Of a DNA stretch of 64,000 nucleotides, positions 54,932 through 64,000 are shown piece by piece; the first letter of the stretch is position 1, and each line of letters begins with the position of its first letter. This DNA is from Variovorax paradoxus (GTDB lineage Bacteria; Pseudomonadota; Gammaproteobacteria; Burkholderiales; Burkholderiaceae_C): positions 3,103,001 through 3,167,000 of the forward strand of contig NZ_CP045644.1 of assembly GCF_009498455.1 (NCBI RefSeq), written 5' to 3'. The notes under the pieces were generated by a model, which saw only the letters and a program-made list of their open reading frames with translations, made no database searches and was not told the DNA's origin. A program made the position numbers and the translations under genes.

Positions 54932-55611
54932 GCGCGACCGACCGGCCGAAGGACGGCAAGAAGATCCCCGCAGCCAAGACGGTGGGTAAAGCCGCGGCCA
55001 AGACAGCGGACAAGAAGCCCGCACCGCCGCGTGCGGGCGGTGCCAAGCCGTCATCGTCTTCATCGGCCGGCGCCAGAAGCGGTCCACCCGCGCGCCGCGC
55101 CCCCGCCGGAGTCCCCGTGCGTCGTCCGCGCGGTCCGCGCGAGGACTACCCGACCGTGCAGGCCTTCGTTGCCATCGGCGCCAACCTGGGCGATGCCGAA
55201 GCGGCCGTGAAGGCCGCCATGGCTGCGATCGGCGCGCTGCAGCGCACCCAGGTCACGGCCCGATCCTCGCTGTATCGCAGCGAGCCGGTGGATGCCGAAG
55301 GCCCCGATTTCATCAACGCCGTGGTCGCCGTACGCACCGGCCTCGATGCCGAGCAGTTCCTGGTCGCATTGCAGCGCCTCGAGACGCTGGCCGGCCGTGA
55401 GCGGCCGTTTCCCAATGCGCCGCGCACGCTCGACCTCGACCTGCTGATGCACGGCAATTCGGTGATCGACACGCCGGCGCTGACCCTGCCGCACCCCCGC
55501 ATGCGCGAGCGCGCCTTCGTGCTGAAGCCGCTCGCCGAAATCGCACCCGACAAGGTGCCGCGTGCCGCACTGGCGCGTGTCACGGGCCAAGTGGTCAAGC
55601 GCATCGTCTGA
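54928..55611 (+). CDS. folK: HPPK (folate pathway) with long basic N-terminal extension
   Basis: 227 residues. The catalytic domain starts near residue 78 (AFVAIGANLGD) and has the metal-binding RTLDLDLLMHG; it pyrophosphorylates 6-hydroxymethyl-dihydropterin. The first ~77 residues are a Lys/Ala/Pro/Ser/Arg-rich, disordered segment not needed for the enzyme. ATGA overlap with pcnB argues the long start is real, because coupling needs it. Confidence 0.93.
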   Translation: MSATDRPKDGKKIPAAKTVGKAAAKTADKKPAPPRAGGAKPSSSSSAGARSGPPARRAPAGVPVRRPRGPREDYPTVQAFVAIGANLGDAEAAVKAAMAAIGALQRTQVTARSSLYRSEPVDAEGPDFINAVVAVRTGLDAEQFLVALQRLETLAGRERPFPNAPRTLDLDLLMHGNSVIDTPALTLPHPRMRERAFVLKPLAEIAPDKVPRAALARVTGQVVKRIV

Positions 55612-55775
55612 CGGTCGCGCCGCTGCGCTACGTCCTCGATCTCGCCGGTGTGGCGGTCTTCGCGGTCAGTGGGGCGCTGGCGGCCGGCCATGCGGGCGTG
55701 GGGCTGATCGTGGCGCTGCGGCCGGGCGGCATCTACGGCGGCTGGCACCTGCCTTTGCTGCGGTTGCCGGCCTGA
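55612..55775 (+). pseudogene. Remnant of a TRIC/UPF0126-type membrane channel gene
   Basis: The frame from 55614 to the TGA at 55773 reads YVLDLAGVAVFAVSGALAAG, the first helix of the TRIC/YadS family, then only a short hydrophobic and Gly-rich part resembling the end of the family (GGWHLPLLRLPA). About 54 residues remain of ~200, so the middle appears deleted. It begins immediately after the folK stop and has no good start codon. Confidence 0.65.
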
Positions 55776-55859
55776 GTGGGCTTGCAGGGCAGGGGCCCGA
55801 AGGTCGGCCCGACCGGTCGTTCCGGTCGCGCCCGTTAAACTCGGCAGGTTTTCACGAAG

Positions 55860-55877
55860 GCGTCATGAAATTGTGAT
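55860..55877 (+). promoter_or_regulatory. Candidate Pho box
   Basis: GCGTCAT-GAAA-TTGTGAT shows two 7-bp half-sites 11 bp apart, each about 5/7 to CTGTCAT. It is 24 bp before the DUF47-pit pair, where phosphate control is expected. Confidence 0.4.
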
Positions 55878-55900
55878 TGGCGCGTCCCAGGAGTTTTTCC

Positions 55901-56545
55901 ATGTTCGGCAAGCTGCTGCCCCGAGAGGGCAATTTTTTTGAAATGTTCAACCAGCATGCCGAGCGCATCGTGGAGGCGGCGCGTGCTTTCGAGCAACTCG
56001 TCGCCAACTATGCGGACGTGCATCTGCGTGAACAGTACAACCGCGATGTCGACAACGCCGAGCGCGCCGCCGACCGCGTGACGCACGACGTCAACCGCCT
56101 GATCCACAAGACCTTCATCACGCCCATCGACCGCGAGCAGATCCACAAGCTCATCAACACGATGGACGACGTGGCCGACCTGATCCAGGACTCGGCCGAG
56201 ACCATGGCGCTGTACGACGTGCGCCACATGACCGACGAGATCGTGCGCCTCACGGCCCTGAGCGTGAAGTGCTGCGACCGCCTCAAGGACGCCGTCAAGT
56301 ACCTGGGCAAGATCGCCGACCCGGCCGTGGCCGAAGCCACGCTCAAGACCTGCGAGGAAATCGACCGCCTCGAATCCGACGCCGACCGCGTGATGCGCAG
56401 CGCCATGAGCAAGCTGTTCCGCGAAGAGCCGGACGTGCGCGAGGTCATCAAGCTCAAGGCGATCTACGAACTGCTCGAGACGATCACCGACAAGTGCGAG
56501 GACGTGGCCAACGTGATCGAGGGCATCGTCCTCGAGAATTCCTGA
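55901..56545 (+). CDS. DUF47 (PhoU-like) phosphate-transport accessory protein
   Basis: 214 residues from ATG 55901 with CAGGAG upstream. All-helical PhoU-like protein; MFGKLLPREGNFFEMFNQHA start is typical and ITPIDREQIHKLINTMDDVAD is a metal-site helix. DUF47 proteins are encoded just before Pit transporters and modulate them. 16 bp before pit. Confidence 0.92.
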   Translation: MFGKLLPREGNFFEMFNQHAERIVEAARAFEQLVANYADVHLREQYNRDVDNAERAADRVTHDVNRLIHKTFITPIDREQIHKLINTMDDVADLIQDSAETMALYDVRHMTDEIVRLTALSVKCCDRLKDAVKYLGKIADPAVAEATLKTCEEIDRLESDADRVMRSAMSKLFREEPDVREVIKLKAIYELLETITDKCEDVANVIEGIVLENS

Positions 56546-56561
56546 AAACGGGTAGCAACCG

Positions 56562-57572
56562 ATGACAACGGTGCAGGTCGCCCTCTGGGTGGTGGTGGTT
56601 CTGGTCGCGCTCGCGATCCTGTTCGACTTCATGAACGGCTTCCACGATGCCGCCAATTCGATCGCGACGGTGGTGTCCACCGGCGTGCTCAAGCCGGGGC
56701 AGGCCGTGGTGTTCGCGGCTTTCTTCAACCTGATCGCGATCTTCGTCTTCCACCTGAGCGTGGCGGCCACCGTGGGCAAGGGCATCGCCCAGCCCGGCGT
56801 GGTCGACGTGCACGTGGTGTTCGGGGCGCTCATCGGCGCGATCAGCTGGAACCTCGTCACCTGGTACTACGGCATCCCGAGCAGCTCGTCGCATGCGCTC
56901 ATCGGCGGCATCGTGGGGGCCGTGATCGCCAAGACGGGCACCAGCGGCCTCGTGGCTTCCGGCATCTGGAAGACGGTGGCCTTCATCTTCGTGTCGCCGC
57001 TGCTGGGCTTCTTGCTGGGCTCGCTGATGATGATCGTGGTGGCCTGGGGCTTCCGGCGCGCCACGCCGTCGCGGGTGGATCGATGGTTCCGGCGATTGCA
57101 GCTGGTGTCTGCCGGCGCCTACAGCCTGGGCCACGGTGGCAACGATGCGCAGAAGACCATCGGCATCATCTGGATGCTGCTGATCGCCACCGGTTATGCC
57201 TCGACCAGCGACGCGGTGCCGCCGACCTGGGTCATCGTGAGCTGCTACGCCGCGATTGCGCTGGGCACCATGTTCGGCGGCTGGCGCATCGTGAAGACCA
57301 TGGGCCAGAAGATTACCAAGCTCAAGCCCGTGGGCGGCTTCTGCGCCGAGACCGGCGGGGCGCTGACGCTGTTCCTGGCCACTGCGCTGGGCATTCCGGT
57401 GTCGACCACCCACACCATCACGGGCGCCATCGTCGGCGTCGGTGCCACTCAGCGCGCGAGCGCGGTGCGCTGGGGCGTGGCGGGGAACATCGTCTGGGCC
57501 TGGGTCCTGACCATTCCCGCCTCTGCCTTCGTCGCGGCGATGGCTTACTGGTTCAGCTGGCAGATTTTCTAA
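56562..57572 (+). CDS. pit: Low-affinity inorganic phosphate transporter, Pit family
   Basis: 336 residues, about ten helices. Both family repeats are seen: FMNGFHDAANSIATVVSTGV in the first and GHGGNDAQKTIGIIWMLL in the second, with the matching GIPVSTTHTITGAIVGVG. Imports metal-phosphate by proton symport. Transcribed with the DUF47 gene. Confidence 0.95.
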   Translation: MTTVQVALWVVVVLVALAILFDFMNGFHDAANSIATVVSTGVLKPGQAVVFAAFFNLIAIFVFHLSVAATVGKGIAQPGVVDVHVVFGALIGAISWNLVTWYYGIPSSSSHALIGGIVGAVIAKTGTSGLVASGIWKTVAFIFVSPLLGFLLGSLMMIVVAWGFRRATPSRVDRWFRRLQLVSAGAYSLGHGGNDAQKTIGIIWMLLIATGYASTSDAVPPTWVIVSCYAAIALGTMFGGWRIVKTMGQKITKLKPVGGFCAETGGALTLFLATALGIPVSTTHTITGAIVGVGATQRASAVRWGVAGNIVWAWVLTIPASAFVAAMAYWFSWQIF

Positions 57573-57708
57573 GTCGCTGAATCAGCGCGCGCTGTCTCTT
57601 CTTCATTCGTGGGGCCGCCGCGCACGGCCGCCCGAAGCGGCCGGCCCGCCCCCGGTAGGGGGTTGGCGAAGCGACACGAAGTGCGCGCAGCCTGGGGGCG
57701 AGCAACAG
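57573..57708. repeat. REP-like repeat in the gap between pit and the TM2 gene
   Basis: From about 57609 the sequence reads GGGGCCGCCGCGCACGGCCG, then CCCCCGGTAGGGGG and GCGCGCAGCCTGGGGGC. Read on the minus strand it has the same order of parts as the element in kynU: GCCCCCAGG, hairpin, CCCCC-n-GGGGG, then GGCCGGCCG-like. No gene in the gap. Confidence 0.65.
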
Positions 57709-58167
57709 TTACTGTGAAATCTTGCGGCCTTCTTCGATCTGGTGTTCGAAGTAGTGCTGGAAGCTGTACACGATGCTCGCCATCAGGATCGAGCTGCCGA
57801 AGAACAGAGAAGCGACCACGGCACCGATCGTGAGCCAGTTGGTCTGGCCCGGTGCGGCGTCGGGCGCTGCGCCGGCGTTGAAGCGGGCATTCCACTTCTC
57901 GGGCGTCATCAGGCCGTAGATGATGGCCATCAGCGCGCAGCCCGCGATCGTGAAACCGAGCAGCGGAATCAGCGCCCAGCTCACACCGTCGTCCACGCCG
58001 TACATGCGCAAGCGCTCGATGCCGTAGATGCCCAGCGCGGTGGGAATGGGCAGCAGCCAGCCGAGCCAGTCGCCCATGCCGCGCAGGTAGAAGCGGTGCA
58101 GGCCCAGCGGGCCACCGAGGAAGGAGAGCCAGGCGGCCACGGTTTTGCTTTTCATCTTCGTCTTCAT
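57709..58167 (-). CDS. TM2-domain membrane protein
   Basis: 152 residues. Helix pair with the TM2 pattern AAWLSFLGGPLGLHRFYLRG near the N-terminus, then two or three more helices (LLGFTIAGCALMAIIYGLM, IGAVVASLFFGSSILMASIV). Function unknown. The ATG overlaps the GNAT stop by 4 bases. Confidence 0.85.
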   Translation of the reverse strand: MKTKMKSKTVAAWLSFLGGPLGLHRFYLRGMGDWLGWLLPIPTALGIYGIERLRMYGVDDGVSWALIPLLGFTIAGCALMAIIYGLMTPEKWNARFNAGAAPDAAPGQTNWLTIGAVVASLFFGSSILMASIVYSFQHYFEHQIEEGRKISQ

Positions 58168-58688
58168 TCGGGTTTCGTGCGGCTGCCTTCGCCGAGCACT
58201 TTTTCCATCAGGACCACGTCGCGCCAGGCGTCGAACTTCCAGCCGCAGTCTTTCAGCACGCCCACGTGCGTGAAGCCCTGGCTGCGGTGCACGCCGACCG
58301 AGCCGACGTTGGCCGAATCGCCGATCACCGCGATCAGCTTGCGCACGCCGACCGCTTCGGCCGCCTGCGAGAGCGCCGCCAGCAGCTGCGTGCCCAGGCC
58401 TTTGCCGCGTGCGGCGTCGGACATGTAGATCGAGTCTTCGGCCGAGAACCGGTAGGCCGGCCGCGGCTTGAACCAGTTGCAGTAGGCAAAACCCAACACT
58501 TCGCCGTTGGCTTCGGCCACGAGGTAGGGCAGGTTCTTGCCCATCACATCGGCACGCCGGGAGGCCATGTCGGCCTCGGACGGAGGCTCGGTTTCGAAGG
58601 TGCCGGTGCCGTGCAGCACGTGGTGGGCATAGATGGCCGTGATGGCTGCGATGTCTTCGTCGCGGCTGGGGCGGATGGTGAGGGTCAT
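58164..58688 (-). CDS. GNAT acetyltransferase, phosphinothricin-acetyltransferase-like
   Basis: 174 residues from ATG at 58686-58688. ITAIYAHHVLHGTGTFET and the acetyl-CoA loop SDAARGKGLGTQLL are typical of the Pat/MnaT group that acetylates amino-acid analogues such as methionine sulfoximine. Substrate not determined. Coupled to the TM2 gene. Confidence 0.9.
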   Translation of the reverse strand: MTLTIRPSRDEDIAAITAIYAHHVLHGTGTFETEPPSEADMASRRADVMGKNLPYLVAEANGEVLGFAYCNWFKPRPAYRFSAEDSIYMSDAARGKGLGTQLLAALSQAAEAVGVRKLIAVIGDSANVGSVGVHRSQGFTHVGVLKDCGWKFDAWRDVVLMEKVLGEGSRTKPE

Positions 58689-58742
58689 GCGGGTGGGGCG
58701 GGCGGCGCAGGGCCGGAATTCGGAGAAAAACCCGGGTCGGGC

Positions 58743-58748
58743 TATAAT
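58743..58748 (+). promoter_or_regulatory. -10 box of the rpsP operon promoter
   Basis: TATAAT stands out in the GC-rich 58689-58867 gap, 120 bp before rpsP. The -35 region at 58719-58725 is weak. The long leader may hold regulation of the ribosomal-protein operon. Confidence 0.6.
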
Positions 58749-58867
58749 CGTGGGCTTTTCAGCGTGCGCTGGCCGGGTGGCCATGTCGCGTGTCTCGACG
58801 CTGGAAGAACATCGTGAGCGGGCCTCTTTCTATTTGAACTGGCTCGCTGACCACCCAAGGATAAATC

Positions 58868-59131
58868 ATGGTCGTCATTCGACTCTCCCGCGGCGGCTCC
58901 AAAGGCCGTCCGTTCTTCAACATCGTCGTGTCGGACAAGCGCGTTCGCCGCGATGGTCGCTTCATCGAGCGCCTGGGTTTCTACAACCCGGCCGCCAAGG
59001 AAAACGAAGAAAGCATCCGCATCGCCCAGGACCGCCTCGCGTACTGGACGGGCGTCGGTGCCCAGGCGTCGCCCACGGTGCTGCGCCTGATCAAGCAAGC
59101 CGCTGCTGCGGCCCCCAAGGCGGCCGCCTAA
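58868..59131 (+). CDS. rpsP: 30S ribosomal protein S16
   Basis: 87 residues, standard S16 ([20 protein letters not shown] ... [11 protein letters not shown]). AAGGA lies 8 bp before ATG 58868. First gene of rpsP-rimM-trmD-rplS. Confidence 0.98.
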   Translation: MVVIRLSRGGSKGRPFFNIVVSDKRVRRDGRFIERLGFYNPAAKENEESIRIAQDRLAYWTGVGAQASPTVLRLIKQAAAAAPKAAA

Positions 59132-59146
59132 GCCGCCCGCACGGCG

Positions 59147-59701
59147 ATGCTGCCCACACTCGAAGCCGCCGAACTGCCGGCGGATGCGATCGAGGTCGGA
59201 CGCATCGCCGATGCCTGGGGCATCAAGGGCTGGTTCAAGGTCCTGCCCCACAGCGCCCAACCCGAGGCGCTTTTTTCTTCCAAGCGCTGGTTCCTGCAGG
59301 CCCCCGGAGCCTCCACACCTGCCGCTTTCCGGCTCGCGGTTCGCGAAGCCAAAGAACATTCCGACTGCATCGTCGCCTCGTCCGAGGATGTGCCTGACCG
59401 CAATGCGGCCGAGGCCCTGCGCGGCGCGCGCGTGTTTGTGCCGCGCTCGAGCTTTCCGACTGCCGGCGACGACGAGTACTACTGGGTCGACCTGATCGGC
59501 CTGTCGGTCGTCAACCGCGAAGGCGTCGTGCTCGGTGCGGTGCGCGAGCTGCTCGCCACCGGCCCGCAGACCACGCTGGTGCTGACGGCCGAAGAAGACG
59601 GCAAGACCATCGAGCGCATGGTGCCGTTCGTCTCGGTCTTTGTCGACAAGGTCGACCTGCCCGGCCGCCTCATCTCGGTCGACTGGCAACCCGAGTTCTG
59701 A
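59147..59701 (+). CDS. rimM: Ribosome maturation factor RimM
   Basis: 184 residues. N-terminal RimM domain ([17 protein letters not shown]) and C-terminal PRC barrel ([13 protein letters not shown] ... [14 protein letters not shown]). Assists 16S 3'-domain assembly, binding S19. 15 bp after rpsP. Confidence 0.97.
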   Translation: MLPTLEAAELPADAIEVGRIADAWGIKGWFKVLPHSAQPEALFSSKRWFLQAPGASTPAAFRLAVREAKEHSDCIVASSEDVPDRNAAEALRGARVFVPRSSFPTAGDDEYYWVDLIGLSVVNREGVVLGAVRELLATGPQTTLVLTAEEDGKTIERMVPFVSVFVDKVDLPGRLISVDWQPEF

Positions 59702-59717
59702 CCCGGGCCGCGCGCGC

Positions 59718-60464
59718 ATGCGCTTCGACGTCCTCACGCTTTTTCCCGAACTGTTGGCGCCCTTCGTGGCCAGCGGCGTGACGCGTCGCGCCTACGAATC
59801 GAAGCAGGTCGAGGTCGTGCTGTGGAACCCGCGCGATTTCGCGCAGGGCAACTACAAGCGCGTCGACGACCGCCCCTTCGGCGGCGGTCCCGGCATGGTG
59901 ATGATGGCCGAGCCCCTGACGGCGTGCCTCGATGCCGCGCTGGCGGCACGCGGCGCACCGGCGCCGGTGGTGTTGTTCTCGCCCATCGGCGAGGCGCTGC
60001 GCCATGAGGCGGTCGAGCGTTGGTCGGCGAGCGAGGGGGCGGTGCTGGTCTGTGGCCGCTACGAGGGCATCGACCAGCGCTTCATCGATGCGCGCGTCAC
60101 GCACCAGATCAGCCTCGGCGACTTCGTGCTGTCCGGTGGCGAGATCGCGGCGATGGCGTTGCTCGACGCCGTGGCCCGGCTGCAACCCGGCGTGCTGGGC
60201 GACGAGGCCAGCCACGTGCAGGACAGCTTCAATCCGGCGCTCGACGGCCTGCTCGACTGCCCGCACTACACGCGGCCCGAGCAGTGGAACGGGCAGGGCG
60301 TACCGGCGCCGCTGCTCTCGGGCCACCATGCGCAGATCGAGCGCTGGCGGCGCGACCAGCGCCTGGCCATCACGGCCGCGCGGCGCCCCGAACTGATCGA
60401 GGCCGCCCGGACCGCCGGCAAGCTGAACAAGGCCGATGAGGCCGCGCTGAAAAAAAAGCTATAA
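59718..60464 (+). CDS. trmD: tRNA (guanine-37-N1)-methyltransferase
   Basis: 248 residues from ATG 59718. SPOUT fold; [13 protein letters not shown] start, [14 protein letters not shown], and the knot region [13 protein letters not shown] and [11 protein letters not shown]. Makes m1G37 with S-adenosylmethionine. Ends in four Lys/Leu codons containing TATAAT. Confidence 0.98.
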   Translation: MRFDVLTLFPELLAPFVASGVTRRAYESKQVEVVLWNPRDFAQGNYKRVDDRPFGGGPGMVMMAEPLTACLDAALAARGAPAPVVLFSPIGEALRHEAVERWSASEGAVLVCGRYEGIDQRFIDARVTHQISLGDFVLSGGEIAAMALLDAVARLQPGVLGDEASHVQDSFNPALDGLLDCPHYTRPEQWNGQGVPAPLLSGHHAQIERWRRDQRLAITAARRPELIEAARTAGKLNKADEAALKKKL

Positions 60465-60573
60465 TCCGCGGTTCCCCGATCCTCTGTCCGGCCGCGCCCG
60501 GTTTCCTGGCGGTTCTTCCGCCAAAGCCACGGCGCCTTTAGTGCAGCCCGAAACGATCGATATCCAGGAAATC

Positions 60574-60957
<384 letters not shown>

Positions 60958-60979
60958 TCAGCCGTCGTCCTTTCTGCTC

Positions 60980-61006
60980 AAAAAGCCGCCGTTATGGCGG
61001 CTTTTT
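60980..61006 (+). terminator. Rho-independent terminator of the rpsP operon
   Basis: AAAAAGCCGCC (60980-60990) pairs with GGCGGCTTTTT (60996-61006) around GTTAT. Confidence 0.92.
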
Positions 61007-61084
61007 GCGTTGGCGCCGCGCTTTCAAGACAGCTTTTCATTTTTACGCTCTACTCACTTCATCCGTCACAGGCCGCTTCCTCTC

Positions 61085-61828
61085 TTGACCTCTTCCACTT
61101 CCGCCCCCACGCCCTCTGCCGTCGTCGAACCCGTCAATGCCGTGGTGCCGCCCGCGTTGCTGCAGATCGACCCGCGCCAGGTGCCCTTCGTGGACGGAAG
61201 CGACGGTCTGCCGGCGGTGGCGCCGGCGCAGTTGGCGGCAACGGCCTTGCGTGCGCGCTTTGCCTCGCCGCCCGTGTGGACGCCCGAGCTGCGCCGCGAG
61301 CCTCGCATGAGCGACCGGGTGCCGGCCCAGGCCGCGGTGCTGGTGCCAATCGTGCAGCGCCCCCAGGGCGCGACCGTGCTGCTCACCGAGCGCACCACGC
61401 ACCTGTCGACCCATTCGGGGCAGGTCGCGTTTCCCGGCGGGCGCGTCGATCCTGAAGACGCCAACATCCAGGCCGCCGCATTGCGCGAAGCCTGGGAAGA
61501 AGTGGGCCTGTCGGCGCAGTTCATCGAAGTGCTCGGCTCCCTGCCGACCTACACGACCGTCACCTCGTTCGTCGTGACCCCGGTGGTCGCGCTGGTGCAG
61601 CCCGACTTCGTGCTGGAGATCAATCCCTTCGAGGTGGCCGAGGCCTTCGAGGTGCCGCTGGCCTGGCTCATGGACCCGGCCAATCACCGCCGCCACGCCG
61701 TCAGCGCCACCGATGGTGTCCGTCGCACGTGGTACTCGATGCCGTACGTCGACGGCCCCCACGAACGCTTCGTCTGGGGTGCCACGGCGGGCATGCTGCG
61801 CAACCTCTATCGCTTCCTGGCTGCCTGA
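61085..61828 (+). CDS. CoA pyrophosphatase (NUDIX hydrolase)
   Basis: 247 residues if TTG 61085 is the start; GTG 61142 is an alternative. The NUDIX box is FPGGRVDPEDAN ... LREAWEEVGL, with the CoA-specific preceding region LTERTTHLSTHSGQVAFPGG. Splits CoA and acyl-CoA into phosphopantetheine and ADP (YeaB/NudL type). The N-terminal 60 residues are weakly conserved. Confidence 0.9.
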   Translation: MTSSTSAPTPSAVVEPVNAVVPPALLQIDPRQVPFVDGSDGLPAVAPAQLAATALRARFASPPVWTPELRREPRMSDRVPAQAAVLVPIVQRPQGATVLLTERTTHLSTHSGQVAFPGGRVDPEDANIQAAALREAWEEVGLSAQFIEVLGSLPTYTTVTSFVVTPVVALVQPDFVLEINPFEVAEAFEVPLAWLMDPANHRRHAVSATDGVRRTWYSMPYVDGPHERFVWGATAGMLRNLYRFLAA

Positions 61829-61886
61829 ACCTGATGGGGCGCAACCTGGGGCCAAAACCTTCAGGTGCTCTCGCTATCATCGAAGG

Positions 61887-62888
61887 ATGAGCTTCTTTGC
61901 CATCCTGTGCGCGTTGCTGATCGAGCAGGTGCGGCCCCTGGGTCCGCACAACCCCGTGTACGGCGGCGTTCTGGCGTGGACGCGCTGGACCAGTCGCAAC
62001 TTCGATGCGGGCAAACCGCACCACGGATGGATCGCCTGGGGGCTCGCAGTGTTCGTGCCCACGCTGCTGTCGCTGGGCGTGCACTGGCTGCTGGTGCTCA
62101 CGCTGGGCCTGCCGTTCGCCGTGCTGTGGAGCGTCGCGGTGCTCTACATGACCCTCGGCTTTCGCCAGTTCAGCCACCATTTCACCGACATCCGTGACGC
62201 GCTCGACGAGGGCGACGAGCCGCTCGCACGCTCGCTGCTGGCGCACTGGCAGGGCGTCGATGCCGCCGAGCTGCCGCGCAGCGAAATCGTGCGCCATGTG
62301 ATCGAGCATTCGGTCATTGCGGCGCACCGCCATGTCTTCGGCGTGCTGGCCTGGTTCTCGGTGCTCGCCGCCCTGGGCCTCGGGCCGGCGGGCGCGGTGT
62401 TCTATCGCATGAGCGAGTTCGTCGCGCGCTACTGGGCCCACAAGAACGGCGCGCCCGTGCAGCCTTCGAGCGTGGCGGTGCAGGACGCAGCCGAGCGCGC
62501 CTGGCATGCCGTCGACTGGCTGCCCGCGCGCATCACCGCGCTCGGCTTTGCCGTGGTCGGCAGCTTCGAAGAGGCGATCGATTGCTGGCGCAACGACGCA
62601 CGGCGATTCCCCAACGAGAACGACGGCGTGATCCTCGCGGCCACGTCCGGCGCCGTCAACGTGCGCCTGGGCGGCGGCTCGTTGAGTCCGATCCCGGTGG
62701 CCGATCCGCTGTCGCGCGCGCAGGCGGGCGAGTCGCCGGGCGTCGGGCGGCGCCTCGACAGTGGCAGCACGCCGGGCCGCGAGCCCGAACCCGGCCATCT
62801 GCGCAGCGTGGTCGGCCTCGTCTGGCGATCGGTCGTGATGTGGATGGTGCTGCTGGCCTTGCTCACGCTCGCGCGGCTGCTGGGCTGA
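61887..62888 (+). CDS. CobD/CbiB-family membrane protein
   Basis: 333 residues from ATG 61887 with GAAGGA upstream. Four to five helices; [40 protein letters not shown] and [19 protein letters not shown]. CbiB makes adenosylcobinamide, but no other cobalamin genes are here, so this may be the divergent family member common in Comamonadaceae without known role. 4 bp before hisC. Confidence 0.85.
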   Translation: MSFFAILCALLIEQVRPLGPHNPVYGGVLAWTRWTSRNFDAGKPHHGWIAWGLAVFVPTLLSLGVHWLLVLTLGLPFAVLWSVAVLYMTLGFRQFSHHFTDIRDALDEGDEPLARSLLAHWQGVDAAELPRSEIVRHVIEHSVIAAHRHVFGVLAWFSVLAALGLGPAGAVFYRMSEFVARYWAHKNGAPVQPSSVAVQDAAERAWHAVDWLPARITALGFAVVGSFEEAIDCWRNDARRFPNENDGVILAATSGAVNVRLGGGSLSPIPVADPLSRAQAGESPGVGRRLDSGSTPGREPEPGHLRSVVGLVWRSVVMWMVLLALLTLARLLG

Positions 62889-62892
62889 GCCC

Positions 62893-63978
62893 ATGACCAC
62901 GCCGCCCGCACCGGCCTTCTGGAGCCCGCGCATCGGCGCGCTCGAACCCTACGTGCCCGGCGAGCAGCCGCGCATCGCCAACCTCGTCAAGCTCAACACC
63001 AACGAGAACCCGTACCCGCCGTCGCCGAGCGCCATTGCGGCGATCCAGCGCGCGGCCGCCGACGGCCTCGAGCGCTACCCCGACCCCACCTCGCTCGCGC
63101 TGCGCGAAGCCGTGGCGCGCCGCCACGGTCTGCAGGTCAATGAAGTGTTCGCGGGCAATGGCTCGGACGAAGTGCTCGCGCACGCGTTCTTCGCCTTCTT
63201 CCAGCAGGCCGAGCCGCTGCTGATGCCCGACGTGAGCTACAGCTTCTACAAGGTCTATGCCCAGCTCTACGGCATCGCCTGCGAGCAGCTGCCGGTGGAT
63301 GATGGCCTGCGCATCGACATCGATGCGTTCGCGGCGCGTGCGCGCCAAGGCTGCGGCGGCGTCGTCATCGCCAACCCGAACGCGCCGACCGGCATCGGCC
63401 AGCCGCTGGCGCGCATCGAGCGGCTCCTGGCTGCGCGTCCCGATCGCGTGGTGCTCGTCGACGAGGCGTATGTCGATTTCGGCGGCGAGAGCGCGCTCTC
63501 GCTCATCGGCCGTTATCCGAACCTGCTCGTGGTGCAGACCCTGTCCAAGTCGCGTTCGCTGGCCGGCCTGCGGGTTGGCTTCGCCTGCGGGCAGGCACAC
63601 CTGATCAATGCGCTCGTGCGGGTCAAGGACAGCTTCAATTCCTACCCGATCGACCGACTGGCCTCCGCGGGCGCCGTGGCCTCGCTCGAGGACGAGGCAT
63701 GGTTTCGCAAGACGCGCGACCAGGTCGTCGACACGCGCGAAGGCCTGAGCCTGCAGCTCGAAGACCTCGGCTTCGAGGTGCTGCCGTCGCAGGCCAACTT
63801 CGTGTTCGCACGGCATCCGCAACGCGATGCGGCCGAGCTGGCCGCCTTGTTGCGCGAGCGTGCCGTGCTGGTGCGGCATTTCAAGCAGCCACGCATCGCG
63901 CAGTACCTGCGCATCAGCATCGGCACGCGGGACCAGTGCAGCGCGCTCGTGCAGTGCCTGCAGGACATCCTTGCCTGA
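62893..63978 (+). CDS. hisC: Histidinol-phosphate aminotransferase
   Basis: 361 residues. PLP class I/II fold; [14 protein letters not shown] near the N-terminus, [12 protein letters not shown] and the PLP Lys in [18 protein letters not shown]. Converts imidazole-acetol phosphate to histidinol phosphate. It lies beside a CbiB-type gene, so a CobC/CobD-like phosphothreonine decarboxylase was considered, but the core residues and N-terminus suit HisC. Confidence 0.93.
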   Translation: MTTPPAPAFWSPRIGALEPYVPGEQPRIANLVKLNTNENPYPPSPSAIAAIQRAAADGLERYPDPTSLALREAVARRHGLQVNEVFAGNGSDEVLAHAFFAFFQQAEPLLMPDVSYSFYKVYAQLYGIACEQLPVDDGLRIDIDAFAARARQGCGGVVIANPNAPTGIGQPLARIERLLAARPDRVVLVDEAYVDFGGESALSLIGRYPNLLVVQTLSKSRSLAGLRVGFACGQAHLINALVRVKDSFNSYPIDRLASAGAVASLEDEAWFRKTRDQVVDTREGLSLQLEDLGFEVLPSQANFVFARHPQRDAAELAALLRERAVLVRHFKQPRIAQYLRISIGTRDQCSALVQCLQDILA

Positions 63979-64000
63979 AACCCTGAGAGAAAGCTTGTCG

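Overview
The window looks like a chromosomal segment of a high-GC betaproteobacterium of the family Comamonadaceae, most likely Variovorax or a close relative. The reasons are the strong GC bias at third codon positions, the divergent rpsT/murJ pair beside a DUF3579 gene, the kynB-kynU-kynA cluster with a divergent Lrp-type regulator, and REP-like repeats of a type I associate with this family. No rRNA, tRNA, phage integrase, transposase or CRISPR array was seen. No gap between genes exceeds about 300 bases.

Layout. 1-12.3 kb is the 3' part of a giant trimeric autotransporter adhesin (TAA) gene; its start lies outside the window. About 11 kb of it is a Ser/Thr-rich coiled-coil stalk built from 14- and 18-residue units. 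A strong terminator follows, then two overlapping DUF2827 genes and a small secreted protein (12.4-15.3 kb). 15.4-19.1 kb holds a FadE-type acyl-CoA dehydrogenase, a convergent XRE regulator that overlaps its 3' end, and a small membrane protein. 19.2-22.5 kb holds acnA and a YfcE-type phosphoesterase. 22.6-29.6 kb is an iron-uptake block: efeU-efeO-efeB plus a second imelysin protein, then feoA-feoB and a Cys-rich membrane peptide. Each operon has a candidate Fur site. A FAD monooxygenase follows.

31.0-33.9 kb holds a SUKH/ankyrin-type protein and a retron-type reverse transcriptase. The leader of the reverse transcriptase contains inverted repeats and hairpins that could be an msr/msd RNA. 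34-37.5 kb is kynurenine catabolism (kynA, kynU, kynB, Lrp-type regulator); kynU carries an in-frame insertion made of a REP-like palindrome. 37.5-41.5 kb holds a YkgJ-type protein, a hypothetical protein, argF, argD, DUF3579 and rpsT. 41.6-50.1 kb holds murJ, a SirB1 protein, a VOC protein, two DGPF/YciI proteins, an SUMF1-fold protein, an ECF42-like sigma factor, two DJ-1-superfamily proteins and a cysteine hydrolase. 50.2-55.8 kb holds an AI-2E-type permease, purM, hda, pcnB, folK and a decayed TRIC-type gene. 55.9-58.7 kb holds a DUF47-pit phosphate pair, a TM2 protein and a GNAT acetyltransferase. 58.9-64 kb holds rpsP-rimM-trmD-rplS, a NUDIX CoA pyrophosphatase, a CobD/CbiB-family protein and hisC.

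The two most promising unusual systems are the TAA-DUF2827-secreted protein locus, which may be a dedicated adhesin glycosylation or assembly unit, and the retron-type reverse transcriptase next to a SUKH/ankyrin gene. Both functional readings are inferences. The ECF42 sigma factor with its two DGPF genes matches a known regulatory pairing, and a matching promoter can be read in the sequence.
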